64,000 nt of DNA from Desulfobacca acetoxidans DSM 11109 (GCF_000195295.1 NC_015388.1:3061001-3125000), one strand, 5' to 3'. Shown: positions 24,173 through 33,486, counted from the stretch's first letter. The notes: generated from the sequence alone by a model not told the origin. Numbers and translations are program-made.

Positions 24173-24334
24173 TCAACCCTTCTGCTTCTCCACGGACGCC
24201 CGGAGACCTCCTAAAATTCGGGAGAGTTCCTCGGTCATGGCATGCAGCCGGGTAAATGTTTCTTGATCAAGATAGCCAATATCAAGGGCGAGATAGAGAT
24301 GCGACCGTAATTCGGCGCAAGAGGATTTGGCACA
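24173..24334 (-). pseudogene. IVS four-helix-bundle protein, C-terminal fragment (array 2)
   Basis: A 215-bp unit beginning at 24118 with the AAATTC/GGAG variants seen in the left array at 4926 and 5141. It lacks the 5' half of the gene. Confidence 0.68.
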
Positions 24335-24380
24335 GGCCAAGGGCAGCAACGAGGGCCGAGGACTGAGTGGTGAAGCTTCC

Positions 24381-24542
24381 TCAACCCTTCTGCTTCTCCA
24401 CGGACGCCCCCAAACCTCCTAAAATGCGGGAGAGTTCCTCGGTCATAGCATGCAGCCGGGAAAATGTTTCTTGATCAAGATAGCCAATATCAAGGGCGAG
24501 ATAGAGATGCGACCGTAATTCGGCGCAAGAGGATTTGGCACA
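24381..24542 (-). pseudogene. IVS four-helix-bundle protein, C-terminal fragment (array 2)
   Basis: The unit beginning at 24333 is 208 bp because one GAGGACT of the tandem terminal repeat is lost. A chimeric 72-residue frame begins at 24599. Confidence 0.68.
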
Positions 24543-24595
24543 GGCCAAGGGCAGTAACGAGGGCCGAGGACTGAGGACTGAGTGGTGAAGCTTCC

Positions 24596-24757
24596 TCAAC
24601 CCTTCTGCTTCTCCACGGACGCCCCCAAACCTCCTAAAATGCGGGAGAGTTCCTCGGTCATAGCATGCAGCCGGGAAAATGTTTCTTGATCAAGATAGCC
24701 AATATCAAGGGCGAGATAGAGATGCGACCGTAATTCGGCGCAAGAGGATTTGGCACA
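24596..24757 (-). pseudogene. IVS four-helix-bundle protein, C-terminal fragment (array 2)
   Basis: A 215-bp unit beginning at 24541. A chimeric 72-residue frame begins at 24814 and overlaps the stop of the full unit to its right by 4 bases. Confidence 0.68.
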
Positions 24758-24810
24758 GGCCAAGGGCAGCAACGAGGGCCGAGGACTGAGGACTGAGTGG
24801 TGAAGCTTCC

Positions 24811-25182
24811 TCAACCCTTCTGCTTCTCCACGGACGCCCCCAAACCTCCTAAAATGCGGGAGAGTTCCTCGGTCATAGCATGCAGCCGGGAAAATGTTTC
24901 TTGATCAAGATAGCCAATATCAAGGGCGAGATAGAGATGCGACCGTAATTCGGCGCAAGAGGATTTGGCAATGGAAATAAACTGATGGAATTCGGTCCGT
25001 CGGCCCCGTTCAAACCCTTCCGCCAAATTGGCCATGACTGATACGGCCGACCGCCTGATCTGATCCCGAAACCCAAAATCCCGAGACAATTCTCCCTTAG
25101 TGGCAACCAGGTACACCGCCTTAGCCAGCTACCGAGCCTTCTGCCAAGCAATCAAATCTTCGAAGCGTTGTATTTTACTCAG
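24811..25182 (-). pseudogene. IVS four-helix-bundle protein with in-frame amber (array 2, full unit 3)
   Basis: Same variants as 23212-23583, including TCTCCCTTAG. Together with the unit to its right it repeats the pair at 23157-24117, which points to a two-unit (~960 bp) duplication. Confidence 0.75.
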
Positions 25183-25290
25183 TCCTCAGTCCTCGCTACT
25201 CGTACCTGGCTTTATCGTCGCAATCCCTTCGTAATCAGGCCAAGGGCAGTAACGAGGGCCGAGGACTGAGGACTGAGTGGTGAAGCTTCC

Positions 25291-25662
25291 TCAACCCTTC
25301 TGCTTCTCCACGGACGCCCGGAGACCTCCTAAAATGCGGGAGAGTTCCTCGGTCATAGCATGCAGCCGGGAAAATGTTTCTTAATCAAGATAGCCAATAT
25401 CAAGGGCGAGATAGAGATGCGACCGTAATTCGGCGCAAGAGGATTTGGCAATGGAAATAAACTGATGGAATTCGGTCCGTCGGCCCCGTTCAAACCCTTC
25501 CGCCAAATTGGCCATGACTGATACGGCCGACCGCCTGATCTGATCCCGAAACCCAAAATCCCGAGACAATTCCCCCTTCGTGGCAACCAGGTACACCGCC
25601 TTAGCCAGCTACCGAGCCTTCTGCCAAGCAATCAAATCTTCGAAGCGTTGTATTTTACTCAG
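25291..25662 (-). pseudogene. IVS four-helix-bundle protein, amber plus ochre (array 2, full unit 4)
   Basis: Carries both stop codons like 23692-24064 but without its extra A. It is directly followed by the complete CRISPR repeat at 25697. Confidence 0.75.
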
Positions 25663-25809
25663 TCCTCAGTCCTCGCTACTCGTACCTGGCTTTATCGTCG
25701 CAATCCCTTCGTAATCAGGTCAATGAAGCAGAGCTTTCGAGTTTGACGTTGATCAAGACCATCACGGGCGGTGTCGCAATCCCTTCGTAATCAGGTCAAT
25801 GAAGCAGAG

Positions 25810-26328
25810 AGCAGGTTTTATGCCGCTCAGCGAGCATCCTTGCTTTTTAGCTAACCACAACCATAGAGGACATGTCAAGAGAAAAATTGCTCTTTTCGTT
25901 ATTCCCGAAATAAGTTTGAAGATGTCCCGGAATAAAATGCCGACTTCGCAGAGTGCATGTTCACAATCTCGATATCTATTGATTAATACTAGTATATTAG
26001 GATTATTGAATATTTGAAGATCCCAAAAAATATTTCCTGAAAAGGACATCTTCAAACTTTTGGCGCTTGTGAGCTTGTATCTATTTTTTGTCATGGCTAT
26101 CATATTGATTTATTTATAGATATAGATGCGATTGTTGGGCCTTGAGGGGCCAAAACCAAAAAGTTTGAAGATCCCCTAACGGCCGGTCCCGAAAGGGGGG
26201 ATCTTCAAACTTTTTGACCCAAGACCAAAATCGGCTTTTATCGGCTCCAACCTATTGGTATTCAAAGAGAAAAAACCTCATTGGACCGATTTTCGAAAAG
26301 TTTGAAGATGTCCGGCCCGTTAAATGCC
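25810..26328 (-). promoter_or_regulatory. CRISPR leader of array 2, copy of the array 1 leader
   Basis: Near-identical to 6047-6564 with a handful of substitutions and small indels. All six copies of the AGTTTGAAGAT motif are kept, including the 19-bp stem (26157-26214) whose loop has GAAAGG instead of GAGGGG. Its conservation suggests either recent duplication or gene conversion. Confidence 0.75.
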
Positions 26329-26519
26329 TCAATAGCGGCCCCGAAAAGAGCGGTAGCTTTCCGGGTCAACATGCTGAGAATGGCTCGGTCCACCACCTGG
26401 GAGCGGAATTCTTCAATGAGATCAAAGGCTAAAGTGGGCTTCTGTTCCTGGAAGGAATGCAAGAAACTGATGTGGGGATTCAGACCGGCCAGCAGCAGGG
26501 CCCGCCACACCCGGGGATA
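26329..26519 (-). pseudogene. cas1 3'-end remnant
   Basis: Matches the 3' end of RT-cas1: 26329-26360 equals the last codons, then about 187 bases are deleted, and 26361-26519 equals 6780-6938 (the FLHSFQEQ, LAFDLIEEFR and MLTR region). Beyond 26520 the similarity stops abruptly. It shows that array, leader and cas1 tail were duplicated as one block. Confidence 0.85.
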
Positions 26520-26597
26520 GTTTTTAAGAGCACTGCTTTCATGCAAGTTTACATGGTCTCCGGAGCACAACGAAGCATAAGAATGCTTTCCAAATAG

Positions 26598-26637
26598 AAA
26601 AAGGCAAGCTCAGGTTCTATCCCCGTAACTTGCCTTT
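26598..26637 (-). terminator. Hairpin downstream of tRNA-Ala
   Basis: On the minus strand, AAAGGCAAG and CTTGCCTTT pair across a 20-nt loop and are followed by TTTC, 16 bases after the tRNA 3' end. It fits a rho-independent terminator for the tRNA gene. Confidence 0.6.
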
Positions 26638-26652
26638 ATCACTGGCATTATA

Positions 26653-26728
<76 letters not shown>

Positions 26729-26847
26729 ACGTCGATTCTCTTTTCTTATTAACAGATCAGTTTTACTCTGTCAAGCGTTTGCCGACTTAAAAACTGCACT
26801 TTTTCAAATGGCCTCGGGAGGCAGAAAAACTCCGAGCGAACCTGTTA

Positions 26848-28560
26848 TTAGCTTACAGCCTTCCCCAGATCGAGAACCCTGAGCTCCGGTTGATTGCGGC
26901 CCTGGAAAAAGTTCAGCCGCGTGCCAAAGGCCACATCGTAGCAGCCCCGCAGAGGATGGAGGGAGGCCTGATCAAAAGCAATAGCGGTCATAATCCGCCC
27001 TTCGCTGGCCAGCTTTAATTTCAGGTGTTTCTCCCCCACCACCCAGGAGTCGACAAGCTGGGCCGACAGGCAGGCCAGCACCGGCTCAGGATTGCCCTGT
27101 CCGAATGGACGCAGTCGATCAAGGTGAAAAAAGAATTCGTCGTCAAGCTCCGCCAGCGTCACTACGGCGTCCACCGCCAGTTCCGGCCGTTTGGGTTCAG
27201 ACCCCAACTCCTGCAAAACTGTAGCCTCAAAGGCCTGGCGAAAATCGCCGACTCTGTCCGGGGCCAGGGTGAAGCCAGCGGCCGCAGCATGGCCCCCGAA
27301 CTGGAGGAGGTGTTCCTGACAGGAGGTTAGACCCTTATACAGATCGAATGCTTCCACCGACCGGGCCGAGCCCCGACCAACCCCGTTTTTTAAGGTTAAC
27401 AGCGCTACCGGTCGGAAGAAACGCTCCGCCAGTTTAGCGGCCACGATGCCGATAACGCCGGGATGCCAGTCTTCGCCGGCCAACACCAGGGCCGGGCGGT
27501 TTCCGAACCCCTGCTGCAGTATCTGGGTTTCCGCGTCGCGGATAATCTTTGCCTCCAACGACTGGCGCTCCCGATTCAGCCGGTCCAATGCTCCGGCCAA
27601 CAGCCGGGCCTTATCCCGGTCCTCGGTAAGCAGCAGCTCTAAAGCCGCCTGGGCCTGGCCCATCCGACCGGCGGCATTCAATCGGGGGGCCAAACGAAAG
27701 ACTACCTCCCGCAGCGACACCGGCCGATCTTCCAGATGGGTAACGGCCTTGAGGGCTTCGATCCCCGGACGCCGACTTTTCGCCAATACTTTCAGTCCCT
27801 GACTCACCAGGATGCGGTTCACCCCTGCGAGCGGCACCACGTCCGCCGCAGTTCCCAGGGCCACCAGGTCAAGATAGGCCTTGAGGTTAGGTTCCGGGCG
27901 CCTGGCAAACCAACCCATCTCCCGCAGGTAGGCCCGCAGACCCAGGGCCAGATTCAAGGCTACTCCTACTCCGGCCAGTTCTTTAAAGGCATAGCCGCAA
28001 TCCGGCCGCTTGGGGTTGAGTATCGCGATGGCCGGCGGCAGGGTGGCAGGGACCTCATGGTGATCGGTAATAATGACGTCCAGACCCAAATCTCGTGCCA
28101 CCCTGGCTTCCGAAGCATTGCTGATGCCGCAATCGACGGTGACTACGACCTGCGCCCTCCGGGCCAACTCGGACAATGCCGATTCATGCAGGCCATAGCC
28201 CTGGTTCAATCGGTTGGGGATATAGCTGATGACTGCCGCCCCCAGACTTTCAAGGAAATGCCGCAGCAGGGCGGTGGCGGTGAGGCCGTCAACGTCGTAA
28301 TCCCCATAGATGGCGATGGTCTCACCCTTTTCCAAGGCCTGGACCAAACGCGCCGCCGCCGATGGCAGGTCTTGCAGACCTCCCGGCGGCAATAACCGGT
28401 TCAGGGACGGATCCAGAAAAGAGTCAATCTCCCCCGCCTGGGCCAACCCTCGATTCAAGAGGATCTGGGCCACCAGTTCCGGCACCTGATGCCGACGGCT
28501 CACATCCCGTACCAACTCGGGCTGGGAGGGGTATGGCCGCCATCGCTGCCGCCGCCTCAT
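26848..28560 (-). CDS. recJ: Single-stranded-DNA exonuclease RecJ
   Basis: 570 residues, usual length. 5'-3' ssDNA exonuclease of recombination and mismatch repair. DHH-family motifs are complete: IAIYGDYDVDGLTA near 80, TVDCG near 140, ITDHHEVP near 165 and the DHHA1 motif FGGHAAAAGFTL near 430, followed by an OB-type C-terminal domain. The start at 28560 (MRRRQRWRPYP) leaves a normal N-terminus; it sits 39 bases after the upstream hydrolase gene, probably in one operon. Confidence 0.96.
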   Translation of the reverse strand: MRRRQRWRPYPSQPELVRDVSRRHQVPELVAQILLNRGLAQAGEIDSFLDPSLNRLLPPGGLQDLPSAAARLVQALEKGETIAIYGDYDVDGLTATALLRHFLESLGAAVISYIPNRLNQGYGLHESALSELARRAQVVVTVDCGISNASEARVARDLGLDVIITDHHEVPATLPPAIAILNPKRPDCGYAFKELAGVGVALNLALGLRAYLREMGWFARRPEPNLKAYLDLVALGTAADVVPLAGVNRILVSQGLKVLAKSRRPGIEALKAVTHLEDRPVSLREVVFRLAPRLNAAGRMGQAQAALELLLTEDRDKARLLAGALDRLNRERQSLEAKIIRDAETQILQQGFGNRPALVLAGEDWHPGVIGIVAAKLAERFFRPVALLTLKNGVGRGSARSVEAFDLYKGLTSCQEHLLQFGGHAAAAGFTLAPDRVGDFRQAFEATVLQELGSEPKRPELAVDAVVTLAELDDEFFFHLDRLRPFGQGNPEPVLACLSAQLVDSWVVGEKHLKLKLASEGRIMTAIAFDQASLHPLRGCYDVAFGTRLNFFQGRNQPELRVLDLGKAVS

Positions 28561-28599
28561 GCGGAGGTCCCGGACCCGGTCAGCCCGGTTCCAAAGCCG

Positions 28600-29316
28600 C
28601 TACGCAACGGACTCTCCCGGCCGCAGGGCGATGATGGTTATCCGGGGCTGATCCTGCAGGTGGGCCGCCAGCTCCTCGGGGGTGCCGGTCAGCACCGGAA
28701 AGGTGCCATAGTGCATCGGGATGACAAACTCCGGCTGCAACATCCGGCAGGCCAGGGCCGCCTCCGCCGGGCTCATGACATAATGGCTGCCGATGGGCAG
28801 CATGGCCACCTGTGGCCGGTAGAGCTCCCGGATGAGCTCCATGTCTTTAAAAACTGCGGTATCGCCGGCGTGATAGACCGTAAAACCATTGGCAAACTTC
28901 ACTATAAAACCTGCTGCTTCACCGGCCGGAAGAAGTTGCCCCCTTTCTTCGATCGAAGAGGAGTGAACGGCGTGGGTCATGGTCACCGTCACCCCGCCGG
29001 TCGTCATACTCCCCCCTTTATTCATGCCGATGACTTTTTTCAGGCCTCTGCCAAGCAGGTACTGAGCCAACTCGTGGATAGCCGCCACTTCGGCGCCGGT
29101 GGCCTGGGCAATTTCGACCGTCTGTCCCAGGTGGTCGAAGTGTCCGTGGGTCACTAAAATTAACTGCACCGTTCCCAGGGCCGCAATGGGTGTGGTAAGC
29201 AGGGGGTTGCTGATCCAGGGATCAATGAGGACGCTGGCCCCGACCCCTTCCAGTTTCACGGCCGAGTGGCCATAGAACGTAATTTTGACGCCTTTACCGA
29301 TAACCGACTGACTCAT
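28600..29316 (-). CDS. UPF0173-type metal-dependent hydrolase (metallo-beta-lactamase fold)
   Basis: 238 residues from the ATG at 29316, which follows GGAGG; the longer open frame to 29382 lies inside the potassium channel gene. Metal ligands: THGHFDHLG near 55, AVHSSS, HAGDTA and the C-terminal MHYGTF. The family has the UlaG-like fold, and substrates of UPF0173 proteins are unknown. It begins 10 bases after the channel gene, so co-transcription is likely. Confidence 0.88.
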   Translation of the reverse strand: MSQSVIGKGVKITFYGHSAVKLEGVGASVLIDPWISNPLLTTPIAALGTVQLILVTHGHFDHLGQTVEIAQATGAEVAAIHELAQYLLGRGLKKVIGMNKGGSMTTGGVTVTMTHAVHSSSIEERGQLLPAGEAAGFIVKFANGFTVYHAGDTAVFKDMELIRELYRPQVAMLPIGSHYVMSPAEAALACRMLQPEFVIPMHYGTFPVLTGTPEELAAHLQDQPRITIIALRPGESVA

Positions 29317-29326
29317 GAAACCTCCC

Positions 29327-30322
29327 TCAAGCCTGCAACAGACGCATAAGCTTGTCCAGGTTAGCTTTGGCCCCCAGAGCAATCAAGGTATCCCCCTGTA
29401 GGATGGGCGTATCGGACTGGGGGTTAAAAAGCATGGCGCCATCCAATCTTTTGATGGCAACAATGATCAGATCCAGGTTCTGCCGGATGCCGGAGTCTTT
29501 GATTGCCCGCCCGATAATGTCGCTGCCCCCGCCCACGGGAATCTCCTCCAGACTCAGATCGATGCCCTCTCCCAGGGCCACGTCCATAAAGTCCACCACC
29601 GTTGGCCGCAAGATAGTCTGGGCCATGCGCTGCCCGCCTAATTCATACGGTGAGATGACCTCGTTGGCCCCCGCTCGCCTGAGCTTCTGTTCGGAGCCGG
29701 CCTCACCGGCGCGGGCCACAATAATCAGGTTCGGATTCAGGCTCCGGGCGCTCAGTACGATATAGACATTATCGGCATCAGAGGTGACCACCGAGATCAA
29801 GCCCCGGGCCTGCTCGATACCCGCCGCCAGCAATACCTCCTCCTGGGTGGCGTTGCCGATGACATAGAGGTAGTGCGACCGTTCCATGATCTGGGTGTGC
29901 TGCGGGCGGTTATCGACTACTACCAGGGGAATGTGGTTATGACGAAGCTCCCGGGCAATAACTTCGCCAATACGGCCAAAGCCGCAGATAATATAATGGT
30001 TTTTTAAACCGTGAATTTCTCTTTCCAAACGTCGCCTTCCAAAAACATCTCGAAGTTGCCCTTCCACCACTACCTGGGCCAGCGCTCCGGCTACATAGAA
30101 CATAAAGCCAAGACCCGAAAAGATCAACAGCATTGTGAAGAACCGTCCGTATTCCGACAGTGGCCGCACCTCGCCATACCCCACGGTAGTCAGGGTGATG
30201 ACCGTCATGTACAGTCCTTCAAAGAAATGCCAGCCTTCGAGGACCATGTAGCCGAAACTTCCTGCCAAGAGGATAACGGTCAGCCATATGAGGCCAATGA
30301 CAATGCTCCTGAGGGGATTCAT
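29327..30322 (-). CDS. Potassium channel with TrkA-N/TrkA-C (RCK) domains
   Basis: 331 residues. Two membrane helices flank the selectivity filter TLTTVGYGEV near 42-51. A TrkA-N Rossmann domain follows (YIICGFGRIGEVIARE near 113) with nucleotide loop VVDNRP, and a TrkA-C domain occupies the end (GGGSDIIGRAIKDSG). Architecture matches MthK/Kch-type gated K+ channels; the ligand (Ca2+ or nucleotide) cannot be told from sequence. Confidence 0.92.
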   Translation of the reverse strand: MNPLRSIVIGLIWLTVILLAGSFGYMVLEGWHFFEGLYMTVITLTTVGYGEVRPLSEYGRFFTMLLIFSGLGFMFYVAGALAQVVVEGQLRDVFGRRRLEREIHGLKNHYIICGFGRIGEVIARELRHNHIPLVVVDNRPQHTQIMERSHYLYVIGNATQEEVLLAAGIEQARGLISVVTSDADNVYIVLSARSLNPNLIIVARAGEAGSEQKLRRAGANEVISPYELGGQRMAQTILRPTVVDFMDVALGEGIDLSLEEIPVGGGSDIIGRAIKDSGIRQNLDLIIVAIKRLDGAMLFNPQSDTPILQGDTLIALGAKANLDKLMRLLQA

Positions 30323-30382
30323 TTTTCTCCGCCGCCCGTCTTCCGGGTTGTCAGTCGGCTGACATATGTGATATGAAAAAAC

Positions 30383-31009
30383 ATGCTGACGCGAACCGCC
30401 AAAGTTTTAGCTAGCTGCCTGCTGGGAATGATGCTGTTATCGGCCTGCACTTCATCCTGGCATCCGTCCGGGCTTTCCGGCGCACCGTTGCAGTCGGGAC
30501 GCTTCTTGCAGAAATTTTACCGCAGCCCCGATCTGGCACCAGTTGGCGCCATTTTTCAAGTGGAACCCTTTTCGGTGGAACAGGTATCCGGATTTGACGC
30601 TGAGGCCGGCGGCCGCCTCTTTAACGAAGAATTGCTGCAGGCGATCCAGGCCAACGGTCTGACAGTAAGCGGGAACAACCCCCGTTATATCCTCAGTGGC
30701 CAAGTCCGCCGCTTCGCTATCCGTTCGCCCGCCCTGCGCTTTTTTACCGGCAAAGGCCGGGCCGATTTACGAATCGAAGGGGAAATCCGCCAGGGACAGG
30801 AAGTTGTCTTTGCCTTTCAGGATGAGGTGACCATTGCCCCGGCCATTAACCCGCGCTGTCGTCCAACCTTGGAGCCAGAGCTTATCGCCCGCCAGGCGGC
30901 CCGGCGTTTTGCCATCAACCTCCTGAACGAAATGCTGCTGCCGCCGACGCCTTTGGAGCCCGTAATCATCCCCTCCGCCCCTCAGGGTGCCCCGGCCGAC
31001 GAAGGATAA
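30383..31009 (+). CDS. Lipoprotein of unknown function
   Basis: 208 residues. Signal peptide with lipobox LLSAC (Cys about 22), so lipidated; the residue after Cys is Thr, which suggests the outer membrane. The body is alpha/beta (VGAIFQVEPFSV, YILSGQVRRF, DLRIEGEIRQ) like small LptE/DUF4410-type or transport-auxiliary lipoproteins, but I do not recognise the family. Divergent from the channel gene; its 3' end overlaps the convergent DUF1573 gene by 28 bases. Confidence 0.75.
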   Translation: MLTRTAKVLASCLLGMMLLSACTSSWHPSGLSGAPLQSGRFLQKFYRSPDLAPVGAIFQVEPFSVEQVSGFDAEAGGRLFNEELLQAIQANGLTVSGNNPRYILSGQVRRFAIRSPALRFFTGKGRADLRIEGEIRQGQEVVFAFQDEVTIAPAINPRCRPTLEPELIARQAARRFAINLLNEMLLPPTPLEPVIIPSAPQGAPADEG

Positions 31010-31737
31010 AGATCGGCAAACACCCGTAAGATCAGACGCGGCCGTTTGTCACTCGAGGTCAAGATCTCAATCTTGCCTTTATAGTGGGCCGGGTTTTTAA
31101 TTTTATTAGCCACTTCCACGTTAAAAATCTTCCCCGGCTTTTCAGGCTTGACAGTTACGGTCACCTTGTCATCCAGATCCGTCTCAATTCCATTGATTTT
31201 GAGCGGCGCCTGTTGGTGAGAGATCAGGCGCACTATGGCGTTCATACTTTCCTGAGGATTACCCACAAACCGGATAATGTGCGAGGGCTGAATCTCGATG
31301 AACGGTTTGGCCCTGCCGCACAATTGAATCACCACTACCGGCTTTTCGGGATCATTGCTAAAAACCTCACCTTTTTTGCAGAACTGGTGAATGACGGAAT
31401 ATGGTTTGATCTTAAAGACTATTCTGCCAACACCGTGAGGAGGAATCTGCCGATCATAGTTTACCAGGCTGCAAGCGCAGTCTAACTCTATCTTCCGGAT
31501 CTGCAGCCATTCTTCACCGGTATTTTTCAGCATAAAGGTATGCTCCAGGGGCTGATCTTCGAAAACCTCTCCCAGATTATATACCGGCTGGTCAATCTCC
31601 AATCTGGGCGCCGCGGCCGCCGCCGTTGGAATGACTAATAGACTGCCTAAACCGATCCACCCTCCCCACATCAAAAATAATGCTAACCAAACAACCCGCA
31701 ACATATTGCTTTTAATTTCCTCCGCTATACGCCCCAA
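30982..31737 (-). CDS. DUF1573 domain protein, exported
   Basis: 251 residues. Hydrophobic N-terminal segment (about 10-45) acts as signal or anchor. Next comes the DUF1573 beta-sandwich: YNLGEVFEDQPLEHTFMLKNTG near 58 and LDCACSLVNYDRQIPPHG, with the family's Cys pair in DCAC. A second Ig-like domain fills the C-terminus. DUF1573 proteins resemble ASH/MSP-type domains; function unknown. Confidence 0.82.
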   Translation of the reverse strand: MGRIAEEIKSNMLRVVWLALFLMWGGWIGLGSLLVIPTAAAAAPRLEIDQPVYNLGEVFEDQPLEHTFMLKNTGEEWLQIRKIELDCACSLVNYDRQIPPHGVGRIVFKIKPYSVIHQFCKKGEVFSNDPEKPVVVIQLCGRAKPFIEIQPSHIIRFVGNPQESMNAIVRLISHQQAPLKINGIETDLDDKVTVTVKPEKPGKIFNVEVANKIKNPAHYKGKIEILTSSDKRPRLILRVFADLYPSSAGAP

Positions 31738-31914
31738 GAGTTAACAGCGGGATGCGCGATGCCTTCCCACCCTCCGTTTTCTCTCTGCACTCAGGACTCT
31801 ACACTTTTTTATATTTTGGACTATGCTTACAGCTCAAAATATGCCACTTATTATAGCAGCAGGGAAGATTTCGCCAACTTATAAAACAATCCGATCAGCA
31901 AGGAGAACCCGCCT

Positions 31915-32499
31915 ATGACCGCTCAGAGCCGTATCGCCCGCACCACCCGTGAGACTGATATCGTTTTGGAACTGCGCCTGGATGGCAGTGGCCAGGTTGA
32001 GATCGATTCCGGCATCCCCTTCCTGGATCATATGCTCCATCTCTTTGCGGCGCACGGTTTTTTCGATCTGAACCTCCGAGCCAAAGGCGACTTGGAGGTC
32101 GACGATCACCATACGGTAGAGGACATCGGCATCTGCCTGGGTCAGGCCTTCCGGCAGGCCCTTCAGGTATTGCCAAGGTTTAAACGTTACGGCTTTGCTC
32201 GGGTGCCGATGGATGAGGCCGTGGCCCAGGTTACAGTGGATTTGAGCAACCGCCCTTTCCTGGTCTATAACGTCAATTTCCTTGCCGGCGGCGGTCGCTT
32301 CGACCCCCAGTTAGTCAAGGAGTTCTGGCGGGCCACGGCCCAACACGGCGGCATGACCCTGCATATCGAAGCCCCTTACGGAGAGAATACTCACCACCTC
32401 ATCGAGGCCATCTTTAAGGCTGCCGGCCGCGCCTTAGACCAGGCTACTTTGCCTGAACCCCGCCTTAGCGGCACACCCTCCACCAAAGGAGTGCTTTAA
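31915..32499 (+). CDS. hisB: Imidazoleglycerol-phosphate dehydratase
   Basis: 194 residues, full length. Sixth step of histidine synthesis: dehydrates imidazoleglycerol phosphate to imidazoleacetol phosphate. Metal-binding signatures are present: GIPFLDHMLHLFAAHG (38-53), DDHHTVEDIG (63-72), and GENTHHLIEAIFKAAGRAL near the end. RBS AAGGAGAA precedes the ATG. Other his genes are not in the window. Confidence 0.96.
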   Translation: MTAQSRIARTTRETDIVLELRLDGSGQVEIDSGIPFLDHMLHLFAAHGFFDLNLRAKGDLEVDDHHTVEDIGICLGQAFRQALQVLPRFKRYGFARVPMDEAVAQVTVDLSNRPFLVYNVNFLAGGGRFDPQLVKEFWRATAQHGGMTLHIEAPYGENTHHLIEAIFKAAGRALDQATLPEPRLSGTPSTKGVL

Positions 32500-32573
32500 A
32501 GATTTCGCCCCAACGAATAAACTACTTCTACAAATGACAGTTAATCGGCTAGGAATAGAATAGGTATGGGTTA

Positions 32574-33416
32574 TCAGGGGAGAGAAAGAAGAAACCAGGT
32601 CTCACCGGGACGACTTTTTACCGTAATAACGCCCCCGTAAGGAGAGAGCAATCGCTGTGCCATAAAAAGCCCCAGACCGGCGCGGGGTTTTTCGGGATTG
32701 CCTTTGGTTGTGACAAAAGGGGTAAACAAAATATCTCGGATCTCCGGAGCCAGACCCGGACCGTTGTCACCCACGGCGATTATCCGGCGGTTTGCATCCA
32801 ATCTGGTTTCGATGGTCAAAGATGGCTTATCGACCGATGAGAGGGCCTCCAAGGCGTTATCCACGATGTTGCGGAAGCTTTGGCTAAAGTCAATATAGAA
32901 ACCCGAAATGGGGGGCAGCCGGTCCCGCCACTGCAAGTGTTTTTCCACCCGGTATTTAAAGAACCACTCTGTCTGGTAGGCGGCCAATTCTTCCCGCACC
33001 AGCTCATTGAGGTCAATATTTTGTACCCCCTGGTCATCTTCGTGGAAACTCTGATATCTTATAAGATGCACCAATCGTTGTAATTGGGCCAATTCCTCCT
33101 GAAGTTGGCGGTTTTTCTTCCGGCGGTAGTCGAAAAACTTTTGCCACTCCGCTTTGAGTTCCGGAGACAGGCGAGGAGCAAAGGTATTTTCTTCTTCTTG
33201 GAGTTTCCGCACCATTAATTCGGACTGCATGAGGATGGCCTGCAGGGGGGTGTTAAAATGGTGGATAATGCCGGTAGTGCGCCGCCCGACGGCGGAATGC
33301 CGATAATAGACCCTTAGCTCTTGAAAAAGACGATCCCAATCATCGGTGTTATTTACCTGTTTTCGGGTGTTCAGGTTCACCTCCATACGCCTTCGCGCTA
33401 AAGCATGCAAAACCAT
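32574..33416 (-). CDS. Sensor histidine kinase, soluble
   Basis: 280 residues without membrane segments. Phospho-acceptor region GIIHHFNTPLQAILMQ (about 50-65), N box NIVDNALEAL, G1 box DNGPGLAPEI, F box FTPFVTTK and G2 box GLGLFMAQRL. No sensory domain is recognisable before the His, so input may come through another protein. The HD-GYP response regulator 70 bases upstream in the same orientation is the likely partner. Confidence 0.88.
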   Translation of the reverse strand: MVLHALARRRMEVNLNTRKQVNNTDDWDRLFQELRVYYRHSAVGRRTTGIIHHFNTPLQAILMQSELMVRKLQEEENTFAPRLSPELKAEWQKFFDYRRKKNRQLQEELAQLQRLVHLIRYQSFHEDDQGVQNIDLNELVREELAAYQTEWFFKYRVEKHLQWRDRLPPISGFYIDFSQSFRNIVDNALEALSSVDKPSLTIETRLDANRRIIAVGDNGPGLAPEIRDILFTPFVTTKGNPEKPRAGLGLFMAQRLLSPYGGVITVKSRPGETWFLLSLP

Positions 33417-33486
33417 TTCGGTAAGTCTCAGGCGCTATTCGACCAGTCCGCCGGGAAAATTCCGGTAAACCGTTGGCCGGTAAGAC

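Larger units (their letters stand above)
23064..25809 (-). CRISPR. CRISPR array 2, filled with IVS cassettes
   Basis: Same 37-nt repeat as array 1. Complete repeats at 23064-23100, 25697-25733 and 25773-25809; truncated repeats (first 22-23 nt, missing TCAATGAAGCAGAG) at 23139-23160, 23618-23640, 24099-24121 and 25217-25239. Ordinary spacers are 23101-23138 (38 nt) and 25734-25772 (39 nt). The other spacer positions hold seven IVS cassettes starting at 23157, 23637, 24118, 24333, 24541, 24756 and 25236. The leader copy is at the right (25810 on), so transcription is leftward and 25734-25772 is the newest spacer. Confidence 0.9.

Noticed and set aside
26262..26570. 102-residue cas1-like frame as a functional short Cas1
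   Set aside because: It lacks the catalytic Glu region, has a deletion with frame change and starts in unrelated sequence.
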